Assembly: GCA_002402105.1 (NCBI GenBank)
Contig: NVVD01000015.1
Span: 6,724 to 70,723 of the forward strand
From: Candidatus Cloacimonadota bacterium
Lineage (GTDB): Bacteria; Muiribacteriota; UBA6191
DNA: 64,000 nt
Reading direction: 5' to 3'
Every line of letters begins with the position of its first letter. The stretch's first letter is position 1. The notes beneath the pieces were generated by a model that saw only the letters and a list, made by a program, of their open reading frames with translations, did not search any database and was not told the DNA's origin. Position numbers and translations under genes: made by a program. Below are positions 1 through 7,878 of the stretch, piece by piece.

Positions 1-426
1 AATAAAGCAGCTATTGAGATATCTAATAACATAGATAAAAAAGAGTTTTACGAATTATTTCATGCTTACACATTGTTTTTATTAAAATCTCATGGACGAT
101 CAATCTTTTTAGACACAATCCTTCAAGATAAGATTAAACAAGAAAATCTAGATGAAAATGAACTCCTCAAAAATCTATGTATCCAATTTAAAATGTTTGA
201 TTCAAGATTTAGTGACGTTAAAACTCTTTGGGAGATCAAGAGCATAATTTTAAGATCGTTTGAAAAGAATCAATTATTTTTAGAAGAGATAGAAGGCTTG
301 AAATTAGATATTTCAAAAATGAAGGTCAATTTTGCGAAATTAGATCAAAGCTTTCTTAAATTGACAGGGCTATCTAATAATGAAATAGATTGCAGAGACT
401 TTAGGGTTTTGAGAAAAGTAAATTGA
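1..426 (+). CDS. Partial unknown protein (C-terminal part)
   Basis: The reading frame is open from the first base of the window to a TGA at 424-426, so the 5' end lies outside. The visible 141 residues are charged and mostly helical in character, with no motif that I recognise. A TTG at 73 could serve as a start but has no ribosome binding site, and the frame continues upstream, so I treat the gene as truncated by the window edge. It is convergent with the cyclase-like gene at 462-1484 and is probably part of the cargo of the element. Confidence 0.6.
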   Translation, partial: NKAAIEISNNIDKKEFYELFHAYTLFLLKSHGRSIFLDTILQDKIKQENLDENELLKNLCIQFKMFDSRFSDVKTLWEIKSIILRSFEKNQLFLEEIEGLKLDISKMKVNFAKLDQSFLKLTGLSNNEIDCRDFRVLRKVN

Positions 427-461
427 TTATCGTTTATAAGTATATTGTCAGTTTTAGTTAA

Positions 462-1484
462 TTAAGCTGGAGTAAGTGTATTATCTATATCAATTTCTAA
501 ACTTTCATTTATATTAATTACCAAGTTTTCAGTAATTTCTTTTATTTCAGTATTATCTTCATTTTTACTTAGTGTAGAATCTAACTCATCACTTTGATGC
601 AATACATCACTTATTGCTTTATTATATTCATTTTCAAATATTTTTAAATCAGGCTCATTTAATTCGGAATATACATAAGGCACTTCCATATGATCTGAAT
701 GAACTTTTATAAATTCTTTACAGAAGTTAAATAATTGATGTTCATCTTTTGATTTATTTAATAAGCTGTATTTCAATTCTATAAAATATTGATTCTTACC
801 TTCGATTAAATTTATGAAAATAATAGGGTATGGTTGTCCGGCTAAAACTCCTTTTAGTGGAGTCATTTCATCAAAATGAAAGTTGATTTTAATGTCATTT
901 TTTAAGGTGGTATTACTCTTATCGGAATAAAATTGTAACATTACCCATGCTAACTCAACTGAAATTATAAACTTTGTTGGATCAGAAAATTTACCTAGTC
1001 TAAATCCAGTATCAATCTGTGGTCCAATAAAATCTATTGGATTTTTAACAACTATAGAATTTGTTATGGGGAATGAAGCTATCCATGCAGTACCTTTAGA
1101 AGAAAGTTCTGTAATCTCTGGTTTATCTTTTCTTCCTTCTTTATAGTATTTACATGAATCAATAGCCTTTAGAAAAGCATATACGTAAAAAATAGCATGA
1201 GATTCTTTTTGTATTGCTTGTAGGTCGATATAAAATAAAATTTCATCACCTAAGTACTTCCAAATTTTAACAAATTCTTTTGAGATCTTAAATTCTTGTT
1301 TATTTAGAATATTTGTTTTATTTAGAGTATGTATTTCATCATAGAAGTGACTAGGGAAGTCAATATAAAACTGCTTTATAGTTGGTAGCCACTCTCTTGA
1401 CTCGTATTTATTTTTAAATGCTGTAGATCCTACAATATCCACGCTTAAAATTAAGTAAGTGCTTGAGAGTGGAAAAATCTTCAT
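462..1484 (-). CDS. Class III nucleotide cyclase-like protein
   Basis: The 340-residue protein has the layout of a class III nucleotidyl cyclase. The first metal-binding Asp is D16 in SVDIVGST, the second is D80 in KYLGDEILF, and a later block IGPQIDTGFRLG (about 153-164) corresponds to the family G-x-x-V-N-x-A-x-R-L region, with Asp at the usual Asn and R162 kept. About 100 C-terminal residues (after about 235) are acidic and unassigned. There is no membrane segment or receptor domain. Its start overlaps the end of the ImmA/IrrE gene by 4 bases, so the two are probably translated together. Soluble stand-alone cyclases in defence islands include the Pycsar cyclases; membership, and the cyclic nucleotide made, are inference. 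The D-for-N change leaves activity open. Confidence 0.75.
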   Translation of the reverse strand: MKIFPLSSTYLILSVDIVGSTAFKNKYESREWLPTIKQFYIDFPSHFYDEIHTLNKTNILNKQEFKISKEFVKIWKYLGDEILFYIDLQAIQKESHAIFYVYAFLKAIDSCKYYKEGRKDKPEITELSSKGTAWIASFPITNSIVVKNPIDFIGPQIDTGFRLGKFSDPTKFIISVELAWVMLQFYSDKSNTTLKNDIKINFHFDEMTPLKGVLAGQPYPIIFINLIEGKNQYFIELKYSLLNKSKDEHQLFNFCKEFIKVHSDHMEVPYVYSELNEPDLKIFENEYNKAISDVLHQSDELDSTLSKNEDNTEIKEITENLVININESLEIDIDNTLTPA

Positions 1485-1993
1485 AGCCTAAGTGAGTCTA
1501 TTCTAACATTCATTGCGACAATTGAAACATCAAAAATATCAGCTAACTCACATACGCTTTTATCTTGATTAAATAGTTCTTCTAATTCATTTTTAGGCAT
1601 TAAAAGTTCTGCAGCAAATCTATTGGCTTCTTTTTCTATTTGGCTAGTTCCATATCTTCTAGCATGAATCTTTATTTGTCCTGATTTAGAATGTAAAATA
1701 AAGTGTCCTAATTCATGTGCAAGAGTAAAACGGTTTCTAAGGTCATATAATTTATCTTTTAAGAAAATCTTAAAGTCTCTAACACCATCTACATACAAAG
1801 AATCTGTTTCAGCAAATTTAGCATCCCATCCAGCAGTATCAGGATGATGAACTATTCCTCCTAATTTATTAATAATGTCTTTTTCAATATTTCCACCTAC
1901 TTTAAATTTAGTAGAACGGATAAGTATTTCAGCAATTTCTCTGATAAACTCCATAGAGCAATGAAGTGGTTTAGGGTCAATATAATTAGTCAT
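1481..1993 (-). CDS. ImmA/IrrE-family metallopeptidase
   Basis: This 170-residue protein carries the zinc-protease motif HELGH at residues 93-97, followed by FILH and, about 25 residues later, KEANRFAAELLMP, which supplies the third ligand and the family hallmark. It has no N-terminal XRE domain, unlike many relatives. ImmA/IrrE proteins usually cleave or inactivate a repressor, as ImmA does in ICEBs1 and IrrE-dependent DdrO cleavage does in Deinococcus. It is first in a two-gene operon with the downstream cyclase-like gene (4-base overlap), so a cyclic nucleotide could control it or its product could control the cyclase. No XRE substrate gene is adjacent; the nearest XRE genes lie 7-8 kb away. 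Confidence 0.85.
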   Translation of the reverse strand: MTNYIDPKPLHCSMEFIREIAEILIRSTKFKVGGNIEKDIINKLGGIVHHPDTAGWDAKFAETDSLYVDGVRDFKIFLKDKLYDLRNRFTLAHELGHFILHSKSGQIKIHARRYGTSQIEKEANRFAAELLMPKNELEELFNQDKSVCELADIFDVSIVAMNVRIDSLRL

Positions 1994-2178
1994 TTTTACT
2001 CCTTTATATTAAGGTTCAATGATAAATTTCGACTATAAGGTTATAATTTTAACGTTTAGAAAGTATATTTTTAGTAGTGGGTGATATACACTAGTATACT
2101 GGAAATACAACTAATAAGTCAAAAATTTGGTGAAGTATATATTAGAATGTATAAAGTTACAATTGAGTTTTGAAAATT

Positions 2179-2472
2179 ATGAAAGATTTAACAAATAAAT
2201 ATATTGGAAACTTTGAAGAGATACCAAAAGACTTATTTGATTTGGTTAAGACTCCTTTATTAGATTTATATAACAAAGTAGTTGAAGATTTTCCTTTAAA
2301 AGGGAAACTTGAAATAGTTTATTTCTATGCAGAAGATGAGCATATTTTTAATGTTTTTATTAAAACAGGCCTTCCAATTGGTGACTTTCATAAATTTGAT
2401 GAGTTACTTTTTAGTGACTGGTATTTTGACTTCTCACAAGAGAATAACATGATAGGTTATTTTCTTGCCTAG
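2179..2472 (+). CDS. Small acidic protein of unknown function
   Basis: A 97-residue acidic protein starting MKDLTNKYIGNFEE. I choose ATG 2179 over the upstream TTG at 2170; neither has a convincing ribosome binding site. It contains a KGKLEIVYFYAEDEHIFNVF stretch typical of a small alpha/beta fold, but I do not recognise the family. It is transcribed alone between two minus-strand defence-like units, divergent from the ImmA/IrrE gene and convergent with the HEPN-like gene. Immunity or anti-restriction roles are possible but unsupported. Confidence 0.55.
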   Translation: MKDLTNKYIGNFEEIPKDLFDLVKTPLLDLYNKVVEDFPLKGKLEIVYFYAEDEHIFNVFIKTGLPIGDFHKFDELLFSDWYFDFSQENNMIGYFLA

Positions 2473-2482
2473 TATGTATATT

Positions 2483-3208
2483 TTAATTTTGATGATTATT
2501 TACATTTAAAAAATTGATTAGATAGTCAAACTCATCGGTATTAAAAAGATGTTTAAAAATTTCGTTTAAAGTTTTTTTTGCTGAATTAACTAAAGATATT
2601 TCATCAAAGGTATTGAAATCTAAAATATCTGCTTTAAGATGAATTCTATTTCTTAATTCTCGTAAACTATTCACTTCTACTAAAATGGAATCTGGAAATA
2701 GAGTAGTTTTATTTTGAATGATAGATATCATGTCAATAAGTTTTGTTGAGAATATTTGTTCTGGTTTTTTATTTTTGATAAAAACTTCAAGATTTACTTT
2801 GTAGTTTTCTGTAGGCTTTAAGTCACTTGTTTTTGGATGAAGAATTTTAAAAAATTTTAAATTATTTTGGAATAACTCTTGGGAGATGGAACCTCCTTTA
2901 AATTCACAACCTTTTAGTTTATCAATAGGTGTAAACCCCTTTTTTATGTGTAAATCCTTATCTTTGATTATATAATCAAAGATGGCTTCAATTATTATTA
3001 TAATCGTTAAAATATAATATTGATTGTGAACAGTTTGAATTGAAAAATGATTATTATTATAGACCACAGTGTTGAGATATTCTAAATATTGACATTTATA
3101 TCCTATATTAGATGTTAGTCCGTAAATTTCTTCAGAAGAATAGTGTTCATTATTTTTTAAATAAGTGCGTAAAAATTTTCTCCATGTTAAGACATTTGAT
3201 ATGTTCAT
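2483..3208 (-). CDS. HEPN-like protein of unknown function
   Basis: A 241-residue protein with mostly helical composition. Residues 182-191 (LRELRNRIHL) resemble the catalytic helix of HEPN proteins, in which an Arg followed by 4-6 residues and a His forms an RNase site. The spacing here is R183-x6-H190 or R186-x3-H190, so the match is imperfect. The region 66-80 is very Ile-rich and hydrophobic. It lies 80 bases downstream of, and in the same direction as, the ABC-3C ATPase gene and may be a fourth cargo protein of that unit. HEPN assignment is inference; the protein could equally be an unknown regulator. Confidence 0.5.
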   Translation of the reverse strand: MNISNVLTWRKFLRTYLKNNEHYSSEEIYGLTSNIGYKCQYLEYLNTVVYNNNHFSIQTVHNQYYILTIIIIIEAIFDYIIKDKDLHIKKGFTPIDKLKGCEFKGGSISQELFQNNLKFFKILHPKTSDLKPTENYKVNLEVFIKNKKPEQIFSTKLIDMISIIQNKTTLFPDSILVEVNSLRELRNRIHLKADILDFNTFDEISLVNSAKKTLNEIFKHLFNTDEFDYLINFLNVNNHQN

Positions 3209-3288
3209 AATTACATTACTTTCTTCTCAATATAATCCAAAGCCCCTTGTTCAGTAGCTGTGATTTTTTTAGTGGGTATAAATTAATA

Positions 3289-5004
3289 CTAAATCTCTTG
3301 GTAGTGTATGCCTAGAAACTTATTTGTTTTAGTAAGTGATGCTACGGCATAATCGTCTAAATCAAACATTAATTCTTCAAGATTTTTCTCTGATAATTTA
3401 TCACGATTAAGAGTTAGAATGTACTGTTTATCCTGCATTAAATTACTATTTTCGTACAGGTAATTAAGACTCTGTACTAAGGTGTCTTGATCCACATGAA
3501 ATAAGTTATCATGTATCAAAAGTTTAGGGTGAAGTTCTTGCGAATTTGGGGATAATAATAATCCTACATCATATAGGAATACTTGCTCACGATTGATACT
3601 ATGTCCACCATCTTCAAAAGTTCTAAAATCATAAAATACGATTTGTGCTTTGTCTTTAACTTCAACTTTGAGAGATGATTTTTCATTTCCCATAATATAC
3701 TTATGTAGTTTTAATATTTGACTTTCTAAAGAAAGAATATTAGGTTCTGCATCTGTAACTAACAAATCAAATAGAGAGGTTTGATTTGTTTTTTCTATTT
3801 TTTTAGACTTCATATCATCATCAGCTTTAGTATATAGCTCCATAAACCCAGCTAAGAGAGATTGTTCTTCTACTTTAGCTTGATAAGCTGATATGGTTAC
3901 TTTTAGGTTTTTTAATACTCCATGTTTATCTATAATTATCAATTTCTTTTTATACTCTTTATCAAGTGTTTTTAACTGATTTTCAATTGATTTGATTTCT
4001 TTAGATAAGGAGTTTTTTTTATTGTCAAATAAGCTGTTTTTAAACAAGTCAATTTTCTTTTTAAAGGATATAACTTCTTGCAAGTCCTTTTTAATAAAGT
4101 CTCCTAAACCATTTTTAAACTGATTGTAAATTTCTTCAAGTTCATTCTCGTCTATATAGTTATCTCCATCAAAAAAAGAAATTTTGGAAAACTCGTGTTT
4201 AAGTACTTTATTTCTTGAGCGAAGGCATTCAATTTCAGTTTCAAGTTTAATAATGTCGTCTCGAACAATGCTATTACCTTCAAAATTTTCTAATAGATTG
4301 ATTTCATTTTCAATTGCAGTTATTTGTCCTTTTAGATCATTTAATTCAGCACTTGCATTTTCAAAAGTATTCTTTGTTATGCTTTCAATATCCTTTTTTG
4401 CTTTAGATTTAATCTTCTTTAAATCAGAAATTTCTTTATAAATTAGCTTAATTTCGTTATATAGTTTTGTGTCTATTCCAAGAAGATAAAGGTGAGGAGA
4501 ATAATTTTCTGGAATGTTTTTATCTGTATCATAATATTTGATTATCGATTTGAATTCAGACCTTTCATCTCGTGCTAATAATCCAAGCATTTCTCTAAAT
4601 GAAGGTGCTTTACTATAATCTAAAGTACCAAACATTAAGTTTGATAAATATTTATTTGCTTCATCGATGTTATAATCTTCATAAACTACATCATCTATTA
4701 TCATTGTGGGGTTCTTTTGATTTTCAATGGTTCTTTTAATAGTTATATTTTTATTTTTGATAGTAAAGTCTAGACAAACTTCTGTATCTTGAGCAAAAGA
4801 ACTACTAGGTATTTTACTCAATCGACTTTCAGAATACCTCTTTAACAAACAAAAGTTGATAAATTCAATACAAATAGATTTGCCAACACCATTTGTCTTT
4901 TTTGATTCAAAACTTGTTTCTCCAAAGATAATATTTACTCCAGAAGTAAAGCTTATTGGGGTGAAGACTTGGGGGGTGCTGTATAGTTTTAAAATTTTCA
5001 TCAT
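3289..5004 (-). CDS. DUF2326-type ATPase of an ABC-3C system
   Basis: A 571-residue SMC/RecN-like ATPase. The N-terminus has a split P-loop (FGETSFESKKTNGVGKSIC, about 28-46) typical of the DUF2326 family, the middle (about 190-370) is long coiled coil, and the C-terminal half contains LLIHDN as a Walker B-like strand. The start overlaps the stop of the middle-component gene by ATGA at 5004-5001. Three-component ABC systems combine such an ATPase with a small middle component and an effector; they are predicted conflict systems that sense invading nucleoprotein. Here it would be the sensor/motor of the operon 6206-3289. Family assignment is by recognised motif and gene order. Confidence 0.85.
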   Translation of the reverse strand: MMKILKLYSTPQVFTPISFTSGVNIIFGETSFESKKTNGVGKSICIEFINFCLLKRYSESRLSKIPSSSFAQDTEVCLDFTIKNKNITIKRTIENQKNPTMIIDDVVYEDYNIDEANKYLSNLMFGTLDYSKAPSFREMLGLLARDERSEFKSIIKYYDTDKNIPENYSPHLYLLGIDTKLYNEIKLIYKEISDLKKIKSKAKKDIESITKNTFENASAELNDLKGQITAIENEINLLENFEGNSIVRDDIIKLETEIECLRSRNKVLKHEFSKISFFDGDNYIDENELEEIYNQFKNGLGDFIKKDLQEVISFKKKIDLFKNSLFDNKKNSLSKEIKSIENQLKTLDKEYKKKLIIIDKHGVLKNLKVTISAYQAKVEEQSLLAGFMELYTKADDDMKSKKIEKTNQTSLFDLLVTDAEPNILSLESQILKLHKYIMGNEKSSLKVEVKDKAQIVFYDFRTFEDGGHSINREQVFLYDVGLLLSPNSQELHPKLLIHDNLFHVDQDTLVQSLNYLYENSNLMQDKQYILTLNRDKLSEKNLEELMFDLDDYAVASLTKTNKFLGIHYQEI

Positions 5005-5246
5005 TTTTTAATTAGGTAAGATGCTTCAAAATCAATTAAATCAACAGAATATAAAAATATTAATCCGTAATATAGTGAACTTACTGTTAATTTACTGTCA
5101 TTTTTATTGGCTTTTTGTATTTTGGTAATTACATCGAAAATACTAATCTTTGTTATACTTTTATCTTGTATAGCTCTTAATATTTTTGCCCCTATATATG
5201 GAGCAGATTTTAATAAATTCTCATCTTTTGAAAATAGTTTTGCCAT
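5001..5246 (-). CDS. ABC-3C middle component (MC6-like)
   Basis: An 81-residue helical protein placed between the SMEK and ATPase genes, 6 bases after the former and overlapping the latter by 4. Its pattern (MAKLFSKDENLLKSAPYIGA at the start, then a winged-helix-like segment ending in SSLYYGLIFLYSVDLIDFE) fits the short middle components that bridge ATPase and effector in ABC three-component systems. The winged-helix reading comes from the final part, which resembles the 'fall-through' helix and wing of such proteins. Function is inferred from position as much as from sequence. Confidence 0.75.
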   Translation of the reverse strand: MAKLFSKDENLLKSAPYIGAKILRAIQDKSITKISIFDVITKIQKANKNDSKLTVSSLYYGLIFLYSVDLIDFEASYLIKK

Positions 5247-5252
5247 AGTAAA

Positions 5253-6206
5253 TTATACCTTATTAGGGAAAACATTGCACTTTATAATCTCTTCTATTAG
5301 AAAATATTCTATAGCTGTTTTGTCATATTCAAAATTATGATTTGTGATATCAGAAACACATTGATTGACTAAACTATTTAGTGCCTCTTTTGGATTGCCA
5401 TTAAATCTATTTAGAACAAAATCTGTATGAGATTTTAAAAAAGAGGCGACCTTTTTAAGTTGAATTGGTCGAATATCACTTTCATTTAAAATTTGTTTAT
5501 AGATGTATCCGTATATTTCTACTAAATCTAAATATCTTGTGGTTAAATAATTAGAATATTCTTTAAATCTATGGTTGATTTTTCTATCAGGGTCAGGACT
5601 CTCTAAGTAGTTGGCATCATTATCAAAGTCAGCTTCATAATTACTTAAATAGTCAATAATTGCAGTAATTGTGTGAACTTCTTTTGATATTCGCTCATTT
5701 GTATTGTGCTTTAACTCTTTGTTTAAAAAAGAAGATATTTTTTCTAAAAAATGGATATCTTTATGTTTTATTTTTTTAAGAAAAGTGGTTTTATCCCAAA
5801 TGTCATTTTTTGTGTCTATTTGAAATATATTTGATTCACCAATATAGTTATCTTTATGTGAAGATTTTTTTACAATATTGTAAATTATGAGTTTATCATA
5901 GTCTTTATAAAGTTCTTTTTCTATAAACTTGTTAACCGTTTTTTTAGTTTTCTTTAAATTTGAATCTGCTGTGATTTGAAAAGCGATTCTATTAACTTTG
6001 TCTCCTAAATCAATAGAGGCAGTGTTGGATGCAATTTCATTCATATTTTTTAATTCATACCCAAAACATAGGTTTAATAGTTGGCAATAAAAATCTTCTG
6101 CAGCAGTATTTAGATTAAGTAAATTGATTGATCCGCAAAGTTCAATTTTAGTAGTTAATATTGATAATCCAGATGTAATTGACTTCCAATGATCTTCTCT
6201 ATACAT
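5253..6206 (-). CDS. SMEK-domain effector of an ABC-3C system
   Basis: A protein of 317 residues from ATG 6206, which has a GAGGT ribosome binding site; a longer frame reaches 6272 but lacks one. The first 170 residues match the SMEK type: an amphipathic start (YREDHWKSITSGLSIL), then AAEDFYCQLLNLCFGYEL, and ASIDLGDKVNRIAFQIT. The Asp followed by Gln-x-Thr is reminiscent of a PD-(D/E)xK nuclease core with a Q variant, so a nuclease role is plausible but not shown. The C-terminal half (about 170-317) is helical and may contact the middle component. It is the first gene of the ABC-3C operon and the likely effector. Confidence 0.75.
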   Translation of the reverse strand: MYREDHWKSITSGLSILTTKIELCGSINLLNLNTAAEDFYCQLLNLCFGYELKNMNEIASNTASIDLGDKVNRIAFQITADSNLKKTKKTVNKFIEKELYKDYDKLIIYNIVKKSSHKDNYIGESNIFQIDTKNDIWDKTTFLKKIKHKDIHFLEKISSFLNKELKHNTNERISKEVHTITAIIDYLSNYEADFDNDANYLESPDPDRKINHRFKEYSNYLTTRYLDLVEIYGYIYKQILNESDIRPIQLKKVASFLKSHTDFVLNRFNGNPKEALNSLVNQCVSDITNHNFEYDKTAIEYFLIEEIIKCNVFPNKV

Positions 6207-6342
6207 AAATTGACCTCGAATTGGTCTAAGGTGTTTGAAATTATTGATTGTTGGATAACACGTAGCCATCACGACGTTAGATTAGCTTGACTAGACAGCA
6301 AATTAATTAACGGTAGTATATTAACAATATATAAATGAAATA

Positions 6343-6894
6343 TCAAATACTGTCTTTAGTATTTTTATCCTTGTCCAAACCACCAGGAACATAAACCTCT
6401 TCTTTTTGTTGAGATTTGAAATGTTTCTCTAGTTTTTTAACGATTTCTTCGTTTCTAGCATTATTGGCATTCATTTCATCCCAGTCAATATCACTACTAT
6501 GATCGTTCTTGAGTTCTTCAAACTTTTTAGTTTGTTCAGCATCTATTTTACGAAGTTCATTCATACCAAGAGGATCTTTAGAGTTCATTAAAGATTGAAA
6601 CTCTTCCATTTCTTTTTTCCAAGCTAGAAGTTCATTGTTACTTTCTTCAAGGTTTGAAATTTGTTCCATCATAGAGTCTAATTCTTTTTTAAAAATCAAA
6701 CTCCAATCTTGAACTCGATTGGTTTGTTCTTCTGGTTTTTTTTCAGAATTAAGATGTTGGTCAATTTTCTCTAAAAGAGCTTGCCTAGCTAATGTTCCAA
6801 GCCTTAATTTTAATTCATTTGATACTTGTGTAGCTATTTCAAACTCTTTGTCAGTTAAGTTTAAAGCAACTCTTTTACGTCTTTCATTAATCAT
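6343..6894 (-). CDS. RHH-like DNA-binding protein with coiled coil
   Basis: From ATG 6894 (TAAGGT upstream) the protein is 183 residues; a longer frame to 6948 lacks a binding site and overlaps the operator-like repeats. The start INERRKRVALNLTDKEFEIA followed by LGTLARQALLEKI resembles ribbon-helix-helix proteins such as plasmid mobilisation or partition accessory factors. The rest (about 60-165) is a charged coiled coil. It is divergent from a second RHH-like gene at 7028 across a region with four GTTAC repeats, so the two may regulate each other. A relaxosome or segregation role is possible, but no relaxase or ParA is visible. Confidence 0.65.
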   Translation of the reverse strand: MINERRKRVALNLTDKEFEIATQVSNELKLRLGTLARQALLEKIDQHLNSEKKPEEQTNRVQDWSLIFKKELDSMMEQISNLEESNNELLAWKKEMEEFQSLMNSKDPLGMNELRKIDAEQTKKFEELKNDHSSDIDWDEMNANNARNEEIVKKLEKHFKSQQKEEVYVPGGLDKDKNTKDSI

Positions 6895-6941
6895 AATTAT
6901 TACCTTACCATAAAAAAAAGTAAAAATAAATTGCACCAACC

Positions 6942-6995
6942 GTAACAAAAGTGTTACTATATATCGATAGTTACGTTAGGCAACGAAACAGTTAC
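6942..6995. promoter_or_regulatory. GTTAC repeat operator between divergent RHH genes
   Basis: Four copies of GTTAC lie between the divergent RHH-like genes: one inverted (6942-6946) and three direct (6953-6957, 6970-6974, 6991-6995). The first two form an inverted pair around AAAAGT. Short spaced repeats like these are usual operators for ribbon-helix-helix dimers. Autoregulation by the 6343-6894 or 7028-7189 product is inference. Confidence 0.5.
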
Positions 6996-7027
6996 TAATT
7001 TTATCGGTTAAATAAGGAGGTTTTGAT

Positions 7028-7189
7028 ATGAATGAGAAGAAGATATATAGAGTAAGTATGTCATTTAATGAAAAACAGCATGAGGCTTTAAAAGATAAAG
7101 CATTAATAGAGGGTGATTCAACATTAGCAGGTTTTACAAAAAGAAAACTTTTAACAGCATTGGAGATTCAATCATGTCAGATAGTTTAG
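7028..7189 (+). CDS. Small ribbon-helix-helix-like protein
   Basis: A 53-residue basic protein with an excellent ribosome binding site (AAGGAGG at 7014-7020, 7 bases before ATG). A first strand KKIYRVSMSF followed by two helices around EALKDKALIEGD and LAGFTKRKLLTAL fits a minimal RHH regulator. It overlaps the next gene by 16 bases, so the two form an operon. It is divergent from another RHH-like gene over the GTTAC repeats and probably binds them. Confidence 0.65.
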   Translation: MNEKKIYRVSMSFNEKQHEALKDKALIEGDSTLAGFTKRKLLTALEIQSCQIV

Positions 7190-7614
7190 CCAGAATTACA
7201 GAAATGCAAGCTCAAGAAGCAGCAGAAAGAAATCATTTAAGCTTTAGAACAAAAATGAAAGATGAAGATTACAAAGAAAAAGATTTCACACAAATTTTAC
7301 AACAAAGTGCTGTTTATCAAGGAATGGGAGAAAGACCAGCCAAAGATAACTTGGGTGAGAATGAAAGAATTTTATTATTTCTGTTTAGAATAATGGATGA
7401 AATTCAAGTGTTAAATCAGTATGTAGGTCTAAAGCCAGAACTAATAAAAATAGAAGAAGCAAGGCTTTACTATCCCGAAATTCCTTCTCCAATAACTATC
7501 AGAAATTATAGATGCCAGGGTAAAAACTTACCATATATTAAAAAAATCAATGGTTCTTTATGGGTAGACACAAAAAAGTACGAAACCTACAGAAAAACAA
7601 AACTAGCAATATAA
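7174..7614 (+). CDS. Excisionase-like DNA-binding protein
   Basis: A 146-residue protein. The N-terminal 100 residues are unassigned; the C-terminal part (about 98-145), with ARLYYPEIPSPITIRNYRCQ, GKNLPYIKKINGSLWVD and KKYETYRK, resembles the winged-helix DNA-binding domain of MerR/AlpA-type excisionases, where the second block is the wing. In an element with a tyrosine integrase such a protein could be the directionality factor. It is translationally coupled to the upstream RHH-like gene by a 16-base overlap. It could instead be a transcriptional regulator. Confidence 0.55.
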   Translation: MSDSLARITEMQAQEAAERNHLSFRTKMKDEDYKEKDFTQILQQSAVYQGMGERPAKDNLGENERILLFLFRIMDEIQVLNQYVGLKPELIKIEEARLYYPEIPSPITIRNYRCQGKNLPYIKKINGSLWVDTKKYETYRKTKLAI

Positions 7615-7667
7615 AAAAGTAGAAAACACTACAAAAAAACAAGCTGTCATAACAGCAAACGATATTT

Positions 7668-7693
7668 GACAACAGAATAAGATTTGAAGGGGA
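7668..7693. repeat. Left 26-bp inverted repeat of GNAT-ASCH cassette
   Basis: These 26 bases, beginning GACAACAGAATAAG, are the exact reverse complement of 9371-9396. The pair encloses a tiny membrane-peptide gene, the GNAT and ASCH genes and their terminator. No transposase lies between the repeats, so a non-autonomous or recombinase-mobilised cassette is the simplest reading. Confidence 0.85.
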
Positions 7694-7717
7694 TTAACCC
7701 AAAGAAAGGAGATGAGT

Positions 7718-7822
7718 ATGAAAACTATTTCCGACTTTTTAGATGTTATATTTTTAACTCTAAAATTAATTATAGTAATAAAGATATTATTATTTATAAT
7801 TCCTATATGTTTAAACTCATAA
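7718..7822 (+). CDS. 34-residue hydrophobic peptide
   Basis: An ATG at 7718 follows AAAGGAGATGAGT, a good ribosome binding site. The peptide starts MKTISDFLDVIFL and is mostly Ile/Leu/Val with two lysines, one predicted membrane span. It lies inside the inverted-repeat cassette, 56 bases before the GNAT gene. It could be a membrane-acting toxin or a leader peptide; no homologue is recognised. The strong ribosome binding site is the main support. Confidence 0.45.
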   Translation: MKTISDFLDVIFLTLKLIIVIKILLFIIPICLNS

Positions 7823-7878
7823 ATTAATATCTCTAAATTAACGATTAGTAATTTAATCGTAATTAAAGGAGATATTCA

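Noticed and set aside
3211-3280. Minus-strand coding-like remnant ending ITATEQGALDYIEKKVM
   Set aside because: It looks like the C-terminal tail of a lost protein between the ABC-3C ATPase and HEPN-like genes, but it is only about 25 codons, has no start and could be chance; not annotated as a gene.
4184-4441. Plus-strand ORF of 85 codons inside the ABC-3C ATPase gene
   Set aside because: It lies opposite the coiled-coil region of a well-supported gene and has a composition expected of an antisense shadow.
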